Counted from the first letter of the stretch, positions 1-9,157 are shown. The stretch: 64,000 bases of DNA from Phil1 sp964612925 (GCA_964612925.1 CAZTFU010000001.1:62001-126000); one strand, 5' to 3'. Notes: generated by a model not told the origin, from the sequence alone. Translations and numbers: made by a program.

Positions 1-1429
1 GTATTGTTATAAGCGGAGTCATTGCAACCATTGCAACGATTCCGAAAGCATCCGTTGAAATGTCACCGCCCACGGCAGAGCAAACGCCCATTGCAAGCGG
101 CAGAAGGAAGGTTGCCGTCATGGGTCCGCTTGCAACGCCGCCCGAGTCAAAAGCAATTGCAGTGAACATCGGCGGGACAAAGAATGAAAGCAGTAGTGAT
201 ATGGCGTAACCAGGTACAAGCAAATACATTATGGGCAGGCCCGTAAGAATACGCACCATCGCAAGACCGACCGATACACAAACACCTATCGAAAGGCTTG
301 TGCTCAGTGCCTTTTTGGGTATCATGCCGTTTGTAAGCTCGTATACCTGCTTATTCAGAACGTGTACCGCAGGCTCAGCCGCGACAATGAAATAGCCCAT
401 CAGCATTCCTATCGGCACGACTATCCAGTTGTTTTCAAGCAAGCCAAGCTCTTTTCCTATAAGACTGCCCATGGGCATGAAACCGACATTAACGCCTGTA
501 AGGAAGATTACAAGGCCGATAAATGTATATACAAGACCAACGGATATCCTTATTAGCCTATCCTTTTTCAACTTTATGGAAAAGATTTGGAAAAGTATAA
601 AGAACACCACTATGGGTGAAAGCGCAAGCACAACCTCTTTCAAATAATAGGGCATGGAATCCTTGAAGTAATCCCATAACGCCTTTGTATCCTCAAAAAC
701 GGGAATCACGGTGGAACTGTACGCCGCATCACCTGTGGGCTTGAATATAAGACCGAGTATAAGTACTGACAGAATAGGCCCTATTGAGCAAAGTGCCACA
801 AGACCAAAGCTGTCCTGTTCGGCGTTTTTGTCGGTTCGTATGGAGGCAGCACCAACGCCGAGTGCCATTATGAACGGCACCGTCATGGGACCCGTAGTCA
901 CGCCGCCAGAATCAAACGCAACGGCAAGAAACTCTTTTGGAACGAAAATCGCAAGAATAAATACAACCGCATAAAAACCTATTAAGAGATAATTAAGCGG
1001 CACCTTGAACACTATGCGAAGCATTGCAATTACAAGGAATACGCCAACGCCAACGGCTACCGTTATGATTATTGTCATATTCGGAATGTTGGGAACCTGT
1101 TCGGCAAGCACCTGCAAATCAGGCTCTGCAATGGTTATTATTATGCCGACTATAAGGCTTATAAGCACAATGAACCAAAGCTTTCTTGAACGTGTAATAG
1201 CGGAGCCCACTTCGCTGCCGATAGGTGTCATTGCAAGGTCCGTGCCAAGCGTGAATAAACCCATGCCGAGAATAAGCATGATTGCACCGAGTATAAAAGA
1301 AATAAGAATGTCCGTCGGCACAGGTACAACCGTGAAGCACAGCACGAAAACAATGGCCGTTATCGGCAACACGGAAGCAAGCGATTCCTTTAGTTTTTCA
1401 AATAAGATCGTTTTGTTGCTTTTTAGCAC
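1..1429 (-). CDS. DUF1538 family integral membrane protein (3' end cut by window)
   Basis: The reading frame stays open from a GTG at 1429 to the window edge (about 476 codons seen, C terminus missing). GTG is chosen because an AAAGGAGG box lies 8-9 bases upstream; no ATG fits. The protein is very hydrophobic and contains a two-fold internal repeat: an FDSGG(V)xxGPMT motif near residue 171 recurs near residue 426, each followed by a helix-rich stretch ending in AFG/SFGLVAL-like sequence. Gly/Ser-rich FDSGG...GPMT repeats are the hallmark of DUF1538, a family of predicted transporters with no settled substrate. It is transcribed the same way as the NhaC antiporter upstream but separated from it by a terminator and about 200 bases, so it is probably its own unit. 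Family call firm; function unknown. Confidence 0.8.
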   Translation of the reverse strand, partial: MLKSNKTILFEKLKESLASVLPITAIVFVLCFTVVPVPTDILISFILGAIMLILGMGLFTLGTDLAMTPIGSEVGSAITRSRKLWFIVLISLIVGIIITIAEPDLQVLAEQVPNIPNMTIIITVAVGVGVFLVIAMLRIVFKVPLNYLLIGFYAVVFILAIFVPKEFLAVAFDSGGVTTGPMTVPFIMALGVGAASIRTDKNAEQDSFGLVALCSIGPILSVLILGLIFKPTGDAAYSSTVIPVFEDTKALWDYFKDSMPYYLKEVVLALSPIVVFFILFQIFSIKLKKDRLIRISVGLVYTFIGLVIFLTGVNVGFMPMGSLIGKELGLLENNWIVVPIGMLMGYFIVAAEPAVHVLNKQVYELTNGMIPKKALSTSLSIGVCVSVGLAMVRILTGLPIMYLLVPGYAISLLLSFFVPPMFTAIAFDSGGVASGPMTATFLLPLAMGVCSAVGGDISTDAFGIVAMVAMTPLITI

Positions 1430-1553
1430 TAATTATCCTCCTTTTGAATTATTGTTTGTCAGCTTTTATGCTACCATATATTAGTTTAACATAACTTATG
1501 CTTATGCGCTATCCATAAAATTAGGATATTCGGTGAAACATAGGAAACAAAAC

Positions 1554-1589
1554 CGAAAAAAGCGACTGCATCCGCGTTTGGGTGCAGCC
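1554..1589 (-). terminator. Rho-independent terminator after the NhaC antiporter
   Basis: On the minus strand an imperfect 10-bp stem (GGCTGCACCC / GGATGCAGTC, one G-T pair and one mismatch) with a 6-base loop is followed closely by a run of six T. It sits about 45 bases past the stop of the antiporter. The remaining intergenic bases 1430-1553 hold the ribosome site of the DUF1538 gene and no clear promoter. Confidence 0.65.
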
Positions 1590-1631
1590 GCAATTGTCAA
1601 TCAAGTCGAAAGAAAACCTGATACGCTAAGA

Positions 1632-3377
1632 TTAAGCTTCCTTAGCCTCGGTAAGGGCTCTGTTTGCCTCGGCCATTTCTTCGAATATACCTGCGTTCTT
1701 CTTGGCAACTACCTTCTTGATAACAAGCAGAGTAGCTACCATAAGTGCTACGGCTATGGTAAGGTTAATCCAAACATTCTGGATAAGACCCGCAAGTATG
1801 AAGCTTACAAAGGACACCGCGGTAACGGTAATTGCATAAGGCAGCTGAGTGAATACGTGATTCAGGTGGAAGCAGTGTGCACCTGCGCTTGCCATGATGG
1901 TGGTATCGGAAATGGGGGAGCAATGGTCGCCCATAACGCCGCCGGAGCAGGCCGCCGCAAGACCGATGGTACAGAGTACGGGTTCAACACTGTAATCGAA
2001 CACGGAAACGACTATCGGAGCCATTATGCCTATCGTGCCCCAAGAGGTACCGGTTGCAAAGCCGATGAGTGCGCCGATTAGGAATATAACGGCGGGCAGG
2101 AATACCTTGAGTTCGCCTGCGTTTGCCATTGCCGCCTTAACGAACTCGGCAGAGTACATGGCATAGCGGGTGAAGGAGCAAAGCGTCCATGCGAATGTAA
2201 GTATAAGTATCGGAGCGATCATCTGAATGAAGCCCTGCGGTACGGATTCCATGCTCTTCTCAAACGTGAATGCGCCGCGGATCCAGAAATAGATGAACGT
2301 GAATACGAGCGCTATCATGCCGCCGAGGGCAAGTGCAACACCCGCATCGGCATTGGAGAAGGCGGTTATGAAATCATGATAGCAATCACTTTCGATATCA
2401 AAGTAGCCGCCGGAGAATACCAGTGCGATAACGCATACGATTATCAGCACAACAACGGGCAGGAGCAGATCGAGTACGGAGGATTTGCCGTTTGCGGGCT
2501 TTTCGTAATCGTCGGCACCTTCGAAGGGACGTTCGGGAGTGGTGAACAGATCATCCTTTACCTGAGCATTGTATTCATGCTTAAGCATGGGACCAAAGTC
2601 GAGGTTGATAAGTGCGCATACGACCATCATCAGTATGGTCAGCAGGCAGTAATAATTCCAAGGAATCTGGCGAACAAACAGCTCAATACCGTTTATGTCG
2701 GCAGTGGTGACATAACCGGATATTGCCGCCGCCCAAGAGGAAACGGGAGCAATCATGCACACAGGTGCCGCGGTGGCATCGATTATGTATGCAAGCTTTG
2801 CACGGCTTATCTTGTGGCTTTCGGTAACGGGGCGCATAACTGCACCGACGGTCAAGCAGTTAAAGTAGTCGTCGATGAAGATAAGTACGCCGAGAAGCAT
2901 GGTGAGCAACTGAGCCGAGCAGCGGGTCTTAACGGCCTTCTTTGCCCAGCGGCCGAATGCTTCACTACCGCCGCCCTTATTCATCAGGTCAACCATTATG
3001 CCGAGCACTACCAAGAACACGATTATACCCATGTTATAGCTGTCCGCAAGTACGGATACGATACCGTAGTTTGCGCCGACAAGCTCAACTATGGTGTTCC
3101 ATGGATTGAACTGCGTGTAGAGCAGTGCGCCGACCAAGCAGCCGAGGAACAGGGAAGAATAAACTTCCTTACTTATGAGTGCGAGTACGATTGCCACTAT
3201 CGGCGGCAGCAGGGACCAGAAAGTGCCTGCGAAGGGGGTTTCTGCCTGAACTGTTTCACCGTCTACTTCAAAAGTAGGCAGTGCTGCATCCTTATAGCTT
3301 ATACCGAGTGCTACCAACAGTATCACAAATACGGCACACGCTACAAAATAGGCGATTCTTGTACCTTTTTTCTCCAT
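1632..3377 (-). CDS. NhaC-family Na+/H+ antiporter
   Basis: 581-residue polytopic membrane protein. The start is ATG 3377 (MEKKGTRIAYFV), 9 bases after an AAGGAGG box; a longer in-frame version to 3455 lacks a ribosome site. The first helix is at residues 8-27, followed by an outward loop and then about a dozen further helices. Motifs typical of the NhaC/Na+:H+ antiporter superfamily are visible: SKEVYSSLFLGCLVGALL, FIDDYFNCLTVGAVMRPVTE, APVSSWAAAISG and FATGTSWGTIGIMAPI, and a late GGVMGDHCSPISDTT motif. The family exchanges protons and sodium (some members swap malate/lactate or amino acids) across the cytoplasmic membrane; the substrate here is inferred. It has its own promoter and a structured leader. 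Confidence 0.88.
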   Translation of the reverse strand: MEKKGTRIAYFVACAVFVILLVALGISYKDAALPTFEVDGETVQAETPFAGTFWSLLPPIVAIVLALISKEVYSSLFLGCLVGALLYTQFNPWNTIVELVGANYGIVSVLADSYNMGIIVFLVVLGIMVDLMNKGGGSEAFGRWAKKAVKTRCSAQLLTMLLGVLIFIDDYFNCLTVGAVMRPVTESHKISRAKLAYIIDATAAPVCMIAPVSSWAAAISGYVTTADINGIELFVRQIPWNYYCLLTILMMVVCALINLDFGPMLKHEYNAQVKDDLFTTPERPFEGADDYEKPANGKSSVLDLLLPVVVLIIVCVIALVFSGGYFDIESDCYHDFITAFSNADAGVALALGGMIALVFTFIYFWIRGAFTFEKSMESVPQGFIQMIAPILILTFAWTLCSFTRYAMYSAEFVKAAMANAGELKVFLPAVIFLIGALIGFATGTSWGTIGIMAPIVVSVFDYSVEPVLCTIGLAAACSGGVMGDHCSPISDTTIMASAGAHCFHLNHVFTQLPYAITVTAVSFVSFILAGLIQNVWINLTIAVALMVATLLVIKKVVAKKNAGIFEEMAEANRALTEAKEA

Positions 3378-3398
3378 TAAATAGGTCCTCCTTATATT

Positions 3399-3441
3399 GC
3401 GGGAATGGAAACCCGCGTTTATGCCCCTTGTTAAAAAGGGG
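3399..3441 (-). other. Structured leader of the NhaC antiporter mRNA (two hairpins)
   Basis: Between the predicted promoter and the AGGAGG box the minus-strand leader (about 105 nt) can form CCCCTT...AAGGGG (3424-3441) and GCGGG...CCCGC (3399-3416). The second hairpin ends 11 bases before the ribosome site. This could be a cis-regulatory leader, but I do not recognise a known riboswitch consensus in it. Confidence 0.35.
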
Positions 3442-3490
3442 AAACCTAAAATCAAACTGTATTAATGCTGCCTTTACCGTGTATACATGT

Positions 3491-3519
3491 ATTTTAACAA
3501 AATCTAAATGAATTGTAAA
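3491..3519 (-). promoter_or_regulatory. Sigma-A type promoter of the NhaC antiporter
   Basis: Minus strand: TTTACA, 17-base spacer, TAAAAT. It gives a leader of roughly 105 nt before the antiporter start. Confidence 0.6.
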
Positions 3520-3679
3520 CACATAGTGACACGATTATTTTGCAAATGTGACCATAAAATTTGTACGGCATGCAAAAAAGCAAGCATTTTGGGTGAAAAC
3601 CGGGTTAAAAATAAAATCCAGCTCGTCTAATAAACTCTAATGATGTTATAAGATAAAATGTACTTAACATTGATTAACT

Positions 3680-3720
3680 TATTATATAAATAAGGAAGCA
3701 TACAAATTTATGCTTCCTTA
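3680..3720 (-). terminator. Terminator hairpin after the surface protein gene
   Basis: An 11-bp inverted repeat (AAGGAAGCATA / TATGCTTCCTT, 3692-3719) lies 22 bases past the stop of the gene ending at 3742. On the minus strand it is followed by the T/A-rich tract TTATTTATAT rather than a clean T run. The rest of 3520-3680 is AT-rich and holds nothing else I can support. Confidence 0.5.
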
Positions 3721-3741
3721 ACTTATGTTCGGTGTCAGATA

Positions 3742-5412
3742 TCAGCGGATGCGAGTATCCTCGTTGGGCACATCCTTTTTTTCGGTCGGGTGGGTAGAGG
3801 ATATTCTTGTTGAACCGAGGGCTTCATCTGCGGCCGAATTTGTGTGCGAATGTAACGCGGCTTGCCTGCGGGCATCCTCCTCAAGCTGTTCGCGCATACG
3901 CTTTTGCCTTTGAGCGCGGCGGCGGGCTATACGTTTGCGTTCCTCTTTTTCCTGATGATCCAGTATTATAAGCGCAATACCCGCTATAACGGTAAGGATT
4001 ATCAGCACTATAAGCACGGTGCGCAATGCGGACGATATAGAGCTTCCCACATCGTTTAGCACATCCTCCTCGGTAGTTACTATGGGGGTAGCGGAGGGGG
4101 CGGCCTCAACCCCAACGTAATCCGCCTTTATGTACGTATTATAAGTATATACATTGCCCGAAGGATCCTCAATTTCGAGCGTAAAAGCAAGATCACGTGG
4201 TTCACCAAGGCTCATTTTTTGATTTATGGTTTGTGTGCCGCGCGGTACGCTTTCGAGTATATAGAGCGTACCATATTCTCTTTCCGTAAGGGTAAGGTTC
4301 TGCATATCAATGCTACCCGTGTTTTCAACGATGAAGTTGAGGCTTATCGATCCCGTAGAGTCAAGCGGGGATGCTACTTCCGCCGAGAAGGAAATACCTA
4401 TAAGCGAAGGATCTATATACTCCTTTACGGCAAATGATTTTGTATGGTCGGAATAATTGGTATTGGTTGCATCTATTCCCGATATGTTGAACACAACATT
4501 GCGTGCCTCGGTGGTGGGCACGGTGTATGTAAGCGTTCTGCTTTCACCTATGGCAAGACTTATAGCATCTGAATTTACGGAATTGCCAAGCTCATCCGTC
4601 ACCTTTATTTTGCTTATGCGCTGGTTGCCGTTATTTGTAAGAATAATGGTAAAGGTCTGGCCTTCCTCCGTTGCCGTACCCTGAGTAACTTCAACGGATA
4701 TTTTTGAGTTGACCATACCGAGCGTCTTTTCGCTGCCGCTAACGCTTACTATAGTACCATCGGAACCGGTGAAGCTGACCACGGGAGCACTTACAACGGT
4801 TGACGAACCCATGGTATATTCATATATAAATGTATACGGAGTACCGGGTTCTACCGTGATATCGGTCGCAATCGGCGTGCGGCCCGCTATTTCTTTATCC
4901 GTAAGGCTTATTCCCGAAATGGGGGACACGCCTGAATTGGTTATGGTGTATGTAAGTGTGATGGTATCCCCGCGAGAGGCCTGTGAAGAACTTGCCTTAA
5001 CGGAAACGCTCAATGCAGCCTCCGCCGCGTTTACGCCGCCGTTAAGTATTGTAACCGCCGCGGAAGAAACCTTGGCTTCACCGTTTTCAATCCACGCTAT
5101 ATCAAAAACAATGGGCTGACCGAGAAGCGAAGCGGGGATGGAAACGTTCTGGCTGAATGTGGTTGTTTCACCCGATGCTATGGTAACGCCGTTCGTCTCG
5201 AAAAAACGGGTACCGCTGTTTGTAATGGTAATATTCTCCATTGCGTATGAAGAATCGTTGGCTATGGATATGCTAAGCTGTACGCTTCCGCCTTCGGTGC
5301 CCAATGCGCCCGGATTTGAAAAAATGTTTATCGATGCGGCCGAAGCTACACTGCCTATAAGCATACATATAACTGCCAATATGCAGGTAAGGGCTCTTTT
5401 AGTGTTTTTCAT
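3742..5412 (-). CDS. Secreted, membrane-anchored surface protein with tandem CARDB/DUF11-like beta domains
   Basis: 556 residues. N-terminal signal peptide (residues 1-26, ending SVASA/A). The extracellular part (about 27-455) is low in Cys and rich in Ser/Thr/Asn/Gly, with at least four repeats of a beta-sandwich pattern: L-x-V-x-V...NSGxxxIxxIxLTDxE...xxGxxxTFxY, as in CARDB/COG1361-type domains. A single helix (RTVLIVLIILTVIAGIALII, about 470-490) is followed by a strongly basic/acidic cytosolic tail with RKRIARRRAQRQKRMRE. It therefore points outward with a long inner tail. Enzymatic function is not evident; an adhesive, structural or partner-binding role is inferred. It stands alone between terminators. 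The layout matches the B12-operon protein at 61156-62922. Confidence 0.7.
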   Translation of the reverse strand: MKNTKRALTCILAVICMLIGSVASAASINIFSNPGALGTEGGSVQLSISIANDSSYAMENITITNSGTRFFETNGVTIASGETTTFSQNVSIPASLLGQPIVFDIAWIENGEAKVSSAAVTILNGGVNAAEAALSVSVKASSSQASRGDTITLTYTITNSGVSPISGISLTDKEIAGRTPIATDITVEPGTPYTFIYEYTMGSSTVVSAPVVSFTGSDGTIVSVSGSEKTLGMVNSKISVEVTQGTATEEGQTFTIILTNNGNQRISKIKVTDELGNSVNSDAISLAIGESRTLTYTVPTTEARNVVFNISGIDATNTNYSDHTKSFAVKEYIDPSLIGISFSAEVASPLDSTGSISLNFIVENTGSIDMQNLTLTEREYGTLYILESVPRGTQTINQKMSLGEPRDLAFTLEIEDPSGNVYTYNTYIKADYVGVEAAPSATPIVTTEEDVLNDVGSSISSALRTVLIVLIILTVIAGIALIILDHQEKEERKRIARRRAQRQKRMREQLEEDARRQAALHSHTNSAADEALGSTRISSTHPTEKKDVPNEDTRIR

Positions 5413-5543
5413 CTATCTGTATACCTCAAATGCTTTATGCTCGGAAAACCGATACATATTTCATTATAGCCTAAAACATGGCCGAATGCCATAGCGGAGG
5501 GCAATAAGTTTCATTAAATTTAATATTTGCCGACAAGGGGACG

Positions 5544-6173
5544 TTATTGGCGCAATGTAAGCTCACATTCGCCGCACGTTTGCGGGGTACAGCGGCCGTC
5601 GGTACGCTCGATAACGGCCTTTATAAGCTCTTCGGCATAATCGCTTGCACAGCTTATTTTAAGCATCACATCATCCGCAAACTCGGTTTCGACTATTTCG
5701 GCTTCCGACTTGGCAATAAGGCTTTCTATCGCGCCATAACGGGAATAATCACACCTTAATCGGATAAGCGTTCCGGGGATATGCTTTTCCGAACCCGCGG
5801 AATTTACTGCATCGGCCGCTCCCGATGAATAGGCCCTGACAAGTCCGCCGGTGCCGAGCAATATACCGCCGAAGTAACGTGTTACCGTGCAAAGCACATA
5901 TGTAAGCTCATTTGCCTTTAACACATCAAGTATGGGTATGCCCGCCGTGCCTGATGGTTCGCCGGCATCGCTGAAACGTGTTGTTTCGCTTAGCTCGCCT
6001 ATTCTGTAGGCGTAACAAACGTGCGTTGCATCGGAATACTGCTTTCTGACCTCGGCAAGCTTATTCAGTGCCTCTTCTTCGCTCCTGACGGGAAAACACT
6101 GAGATATGAAGCGGGAGCGGTTTATTATCCGCTCCGCTTTTGATTCTTTCTGTACTGTTTTATACGGCCGCAT
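5544..6173 (-). CDS. yigZ: YigZ / IMPACT family protein (UPF0029)
   Basis: 209 residues, full length for YigZ. The N-terminal UPF0029 domain contains KSRFI-like INRSRFISQCFPV, then ATHVCYAYRIG, FSDAGEPSGTAGIPIL and TRYFGGILLGTGGLVRAYSSGAA, the signature blocks of the family. The smaller C-terminal domain (about 140-205) matches the ferredoxin-like YigZ C domain. The family resembles eukaryotic IMPACT, which modulates GCN2; in bacteria its molecular role is unsettled (link to translation suspected). Its start is only 6 bases downstream of the tyrS stop, so the two are very probably co-transcribed. Confidence 0.9.
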   Translation of the reverse strand: MRPYKTVQKESKAERIINRSRFISQCFPVRSEEEALNKLAEVRKQYSDATHVCYAYRIGELSETTRFSDAGEPSGTAGIPILDVLKANELTYVLCTVTRYFGGILLGTGGLVRAYSSGAADAVNSAGSEKHIPGTLIRLRCDYSRYGAIESLIAKSEAEIVETEFADDVMLKISCASDYAEELIKAVIERTDGRCTPQTCGECELTLRQ

Positions 6174-6179
6174 GGTGCG

Positions 6180-7406
6180 TTATCCCTTTATAACGCGCAG
6201 GAAGCCCTTCTTGCCCTTTTTAAGGATTATTCCGCCTTCAAGTGCGGCAGGATCGGCCGCAGCGTATACGTCGGAAACCTTAACGTCGTTCATCAGCACG
6301 CCACCTCCCTCTATCGTGCGGCGGGCATCGCTCTTGCTGGTGCAAAGCTTACCAAGCACAAGAAGATCGGTTACGCGAAGTCCCGTGGATTCAATCTGTT
6401 CCGCACTAAGCTTTATCGTGGGCATATGTTCAATATCACCGCCGCCGCCAAACAGAGCCTCGGCGGCCTGCTTAGCCTTGTTCGCTTCCTCTTCGCCGTG
6501 TACCTGAGCGGTAAGTGTGTATGCAAGTATCTTCTTTGCTTCGTTTATGTTTGCCGTGGGCGCAGTGAGGGCTTTTATTTCGTCAATGGGCATAAAGGTA
6601 AGCATCTTGAAGCAGTTTTCTACGCCATTGTCGTCAACATTGCGCCAGTACTGGTAGAAATCATAGGGGCTGGTCTTTGCGGGATCAAGCCACAGGGCAC
6701 CCTTTTCGGTTTTGCCCATCTTCTTGCCTTCGCTTGTTGCAAGAAGACCCGTGGTGAGTGCAAATGCCGCGTGCTGCTCCTTACGGCGGATAAGATCGGC
6801 ACCCGCAAGAATATTGCTCCACTGGTCGTCACCGCCCATTTCAAGCACGCAACCGTGCTTTTTGTGCAACATCAGGAAGTCATAGCTCTGCATGAGCATA
6901 TAGCCCATTTCAAAGAATGTAAGGCCGCGTTCCATACGCTGCTTATAGCATTCGGCGGCAAGCATTCTGTTTACGCTGAAAAGTGAACCTATGTCACGCA
7001 TAAACTCAAGGAAGTTGAGTGAATGGAGCCATTCGGCGTTGTTTTCGACTATTGCGGCATTTTCACCCTCAAAGCTGAGGACGTGCGCCATCTGCTTCTG
7101 GAAGCAGGAAGCGTTGTGCTGTATCTCCTCGGTGGTCATCATGCGGCGCATATCGGTTTTGCCGGAAGGGTCGCCTATATATGCCGTACCGCCGCCAAGC
7201 AGAACTATGGGCCTATGGCCGGCGCGCTGCATGTGAGCCATTGTCATAAGCGCAACATAATGGCCAATGTGCAGACTGTCAGCTGTCGGGTCAAAGCCAA
7301 TGTAGAAGGTGAGCCTTTCCTTGCCCATAAGTTCCCTTAATTCTTCGGGATGTGAGCATTGCTTTACAAGGCCGCGCTCTTCAAGAATATCATATGCGTT
7401 CTTCAT
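6180..7406 (-). CDS. tyrS: Tyrosine--tRNA ligase (TyrRS)
   Basis: 408 residues. Start ATG 7406 (MKNAYDILEERG) follows a GAGGAG box; five extra upstream codons are in frame but unlikely. Class I catalytic domain: HIGH-type motif in DSLHIGHYVAL (about residue 45-50), tyrosine pocket YMLMQSYDFL and GGDDQWSNIL, and the KMSKS equivalent as KKMGKTEKGALWL, the usual TyrRS form. A C-terminal S4 RNA-binding domain (VTDLLVLGKLCTSKSDARR) starts near 340. It charges tRNA-Tyr in the cytoplasm. The 117 bases upstream are too short for a T-box leader. It is followed by yigZ. Confidence 0.97.
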   Translation of the reverse strand: MKNAYDILEERGLVKQCSHPEELRELMGKERLTFYIGFDPTADSLHIGHYVALMTMAHMQRAGHRPIVLLGGGTAYIGDPSGKTDMRRMMTTEEIQHNASCFQKQMAHVLSFEGENAAIVENNAEWLHSLNFLEFMRDIGSLFSVNRMLAAECYKQRMERGLTFFEMGYMLMQSYDFLMLHKKHGCVLEMGGDDQWSNILAGADLIRRKEQHAAFALTTGLLATSEGKKMGKTEKGALWLDPAKTSPYDFYQYWRNVDDNGVENCFKMLTFMPIDEIKALTAPTANINEAKKILAYTLTAQVHGEEEANKAKQAAEALFGGGGDIEHMPTIKLSAEQIESTGLRVTDLLVLGKLCTSKSDARRTIEGGGVLMNDVKVSDVYAAADPAALEGGIILKKGKKGFLRVIKG

Positions 7407-7481
7407 AAAAAGTCTCCTCAAAAACTTTATTTCATCATGTTTATACCCCGACCCACTTATATTGAGCCAAAGTATAGAGAT

Positions 7482-7510
7482 AGTGTATCATTTTTTGCCG
7501 TATTTAGCAA
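7482..7510 (-). promoter_or_regulatory. Predicted promoter of tyrS-yigZ
   Basis: Minus strand: TTGCTA, 17-base spacer, TACACT; the leader to the tyrS start is about 70 nt. Confidence 0.5.
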
Positions 7511-7523
7511 TAATGCAAATGCT

Positions 7524-8435
7524 CTAATGCTTCGCGTCAAACAGGCTTGCAAGCACTATGCTTGCCGTTATAAGCACGGCACCGAGAGCCGTTACGGCCG
7601 TCATCCTTTCACCGAGTATAAAATAGGCGGATATTGATGTGAATATCGGTTCCGTGCAGTACACCAATGCTCCGAATGTGGGAGAAACGCGGCTGAAACC
7701 TATATTTTGCAGTGTATATGCTATGAACGTGCCGCCAACGGATAAAAGCGCAAGCGCATAATAGCCTATTTTGGGCAGATGAAGAAAATCGGGCATCGGT
7801 TCGAATATAAGGGCAATCGGTAAGCAGACGATAAAGCAAACGGCACACTGTATAATGCACAGAACCATTGGGTCTATGCCCGAATCACCGAGATATTTTA
7901 CGCTGAAAATTACCATCAATGCAGATGCACAGGAGCAAAGAATAGCAATTATGTCTCCGGAACACAGCGCATCAAGCTTTCCGCCGCATATGAAGAAAAG
8001 TCCCAATGCCGCAATGGCTACGGGAATAAGGTGCTTTGCTTCAAATTTTGCTTTCACCAAAAACAAACTGAGTATTGGCACGAATACTACGGCCAGCGAC
8101 ATAAGAAAGCCGCAGTTTGTGGCCGACGTGTTGTCAAGCGCGACAAAGCCGAGTATGAACGTTATGGCTGTAAGCATACTGATTATAACGCCGGGACGGA
8201 TATCGCTTCTTTTTATATTGGAACGGATATGCTTGCCGAAGAATATAAGAAAAAGCCAAAACGATACAAAATAACGCACCACCAGTGCCCACAACGGGGG
8301 CACAGCATCAAATCCAAGTTTGGATACCGAATTTGAAAGACCCCATATTGCGCATTCAAGCATGAGCATAAGGCCGTAGAAAAAGGACGGAAGCTCACGC
8401 TTCCCGTTCGTTTGTGTTGTAATTTCATGTTCCAT
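7524..8435 (-). CDS. EamA/DMT-superfamily transporter
   Basis: 303 residues with about ten predicted membrane helices arranged as two EamA halves: residues about 15-145 (ending DNTSATNCGFLMSLAVVFVPILSLFL) and 160-300 (ending SPTFGALVYCTEPIFTSISAYFILGERMT). The paired P-x-x...G/E-x-L/M motifs at the ends of each half are typical of drug/metabolite exporters. The substrate cannot be read from sequence. It is transcribed away from tadA, with only 50 bases between the two starts. No good ribosome site precedes the ATG at 8435. Confidence 0.85.
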   Translation of the reverse strand: MEHEITTQTNGKRELPSFFYGLMLMLECAIWGLSNSVSKLGFDAVPPLWALVVRYFVSFWLFLIFFGKHIRSNIKRSDIRPGVIISMLTAITFILGFVALDNTSATNCGFLMSLAVVFVPILSLFLVKAKFEAKHLIPVAIAALGLFFICGGKLDALCSGDIIAILCSCASALMVIFSVKYLGDSGIDPMVLCIIQCAVCFIVCLPIALIFEPMPDFLHLPKIGYYALALLSVGGTFIAYTLQNIGFSRVSPTFGALVYCTEPIFTSISAYFILGERMTAVTALGAVLITASIVLASLFDAKH

Positions 8436-8485
8436 ACGGATATAATAACATTATTCCGATAAATTGCAATAAGGGGGACAGAATA

Positions 8486-8938
8486 ATGAGCGCGGAAAGG
8501 GATAAACGGTTTATGCACCTTGCTCTTGAACAGGCCGAACTTGCCAAAAACATGGGGGAGGTGCCGATAGGCGCCGTGCTTGTGCGCGGCGAAGAGGTGA
8601 TAGCATCCGCACATAATCTGTGTGAAACGCTAAATGACCCTACAGCCCACGCGGAGCTTTTGGCAATAAGGGAAGCGACGAAGAAAATCGGCAAACGCGC
8701 ACTTGCGGATTGCGAGCTTTATGTTACCGTGGAACCATGTGCCATGTGCGCGGGCGCGATAATAAACGCTCGGCTCAAGAAGGCGGTATTCGGCGCGCAT
8801 GAGGAACGTACAGGCTGCATGGGCAGTGTGCTTGATATAAGTGACGGGTATTTTATAAATTCCGTGCGTGCATACGGCGGAATACTTGAGACGGAATGCG
8901 CCGCACTTATGAGTGATTTCTTCGAAAATAAAAGATAA
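8486..8938 (+). CDS. tadA: tRNA adenosine(34) deaminase TadA
   Basis: 150 residues, normal length. An AAGGGGG box precedes ATG 8486. Zinc-deaminase motifs: PTAHAELLAIREA (HAE, about residues 53-55, His zinc ligand and catalytic Glu) and TVEPCAMCAGAI (PCxxC, two Cys zinc ligands, about 84-87). The motif NxRLKKAVFGAHEERTGCMGS is the TadA-type substrate loop, which distinguishes it from guanine or cytosine deaminases. It converts A34 of tRNA-Arg(ACG) to inosine. It is divergent from the EamA gene. The reading frame stays open for 45 more codons directly after the stop (see findings). Confidence 0.95.
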   Translation: MSAERDKRFMHLALEQAELAKNMGEVPIGAVLVRGEEVIASAHNLCETLNDPTAHAELLAIREATKKIGKRALADCELYVTVEPCAMCAGAIINARLKKAVFGAHEERTGCMGSVLDISDGYFINSVRAYGGILETECAALMSDFFENKR

Positions 8939-9091
8939 TATCGCCTAAAGAAGAATAATACATACTTTATTCACATTGAGGATACCGAAGGTTCATTTCT
9001 TATTCTTACCCATGACACATTTTCGGATTATCATATTACCATCGGAAGCAAGCAAGACTTTTTCTTCCGTATGTGATACCTTCCTGCGATA

Positions 9092-9124
9092 GATACCGAC
9101 TCGAAACTTCTTCGGGTCGGTATC
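9092..9124 (+). terminator. Hairpin downstream of tadA
   Basis: Perfect 9-bp stem GATACCGAC / GTCGGTATC with a 15-base loop, about 150 bases past the tadA stop, between convergent tadA and tkt. It lacks a strong T run on either strand, so terminator activity is a guess. Confidence 0.4.
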
Positions 9125-9157
9125 GACTATTTATGAGGAAATGTATTATCCTATAAA

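Noticed and set aside
7407..7523. T-box leader before tyrS
   Set aside because: Only 117 bases are available, with no T-box motif or antiterminator.
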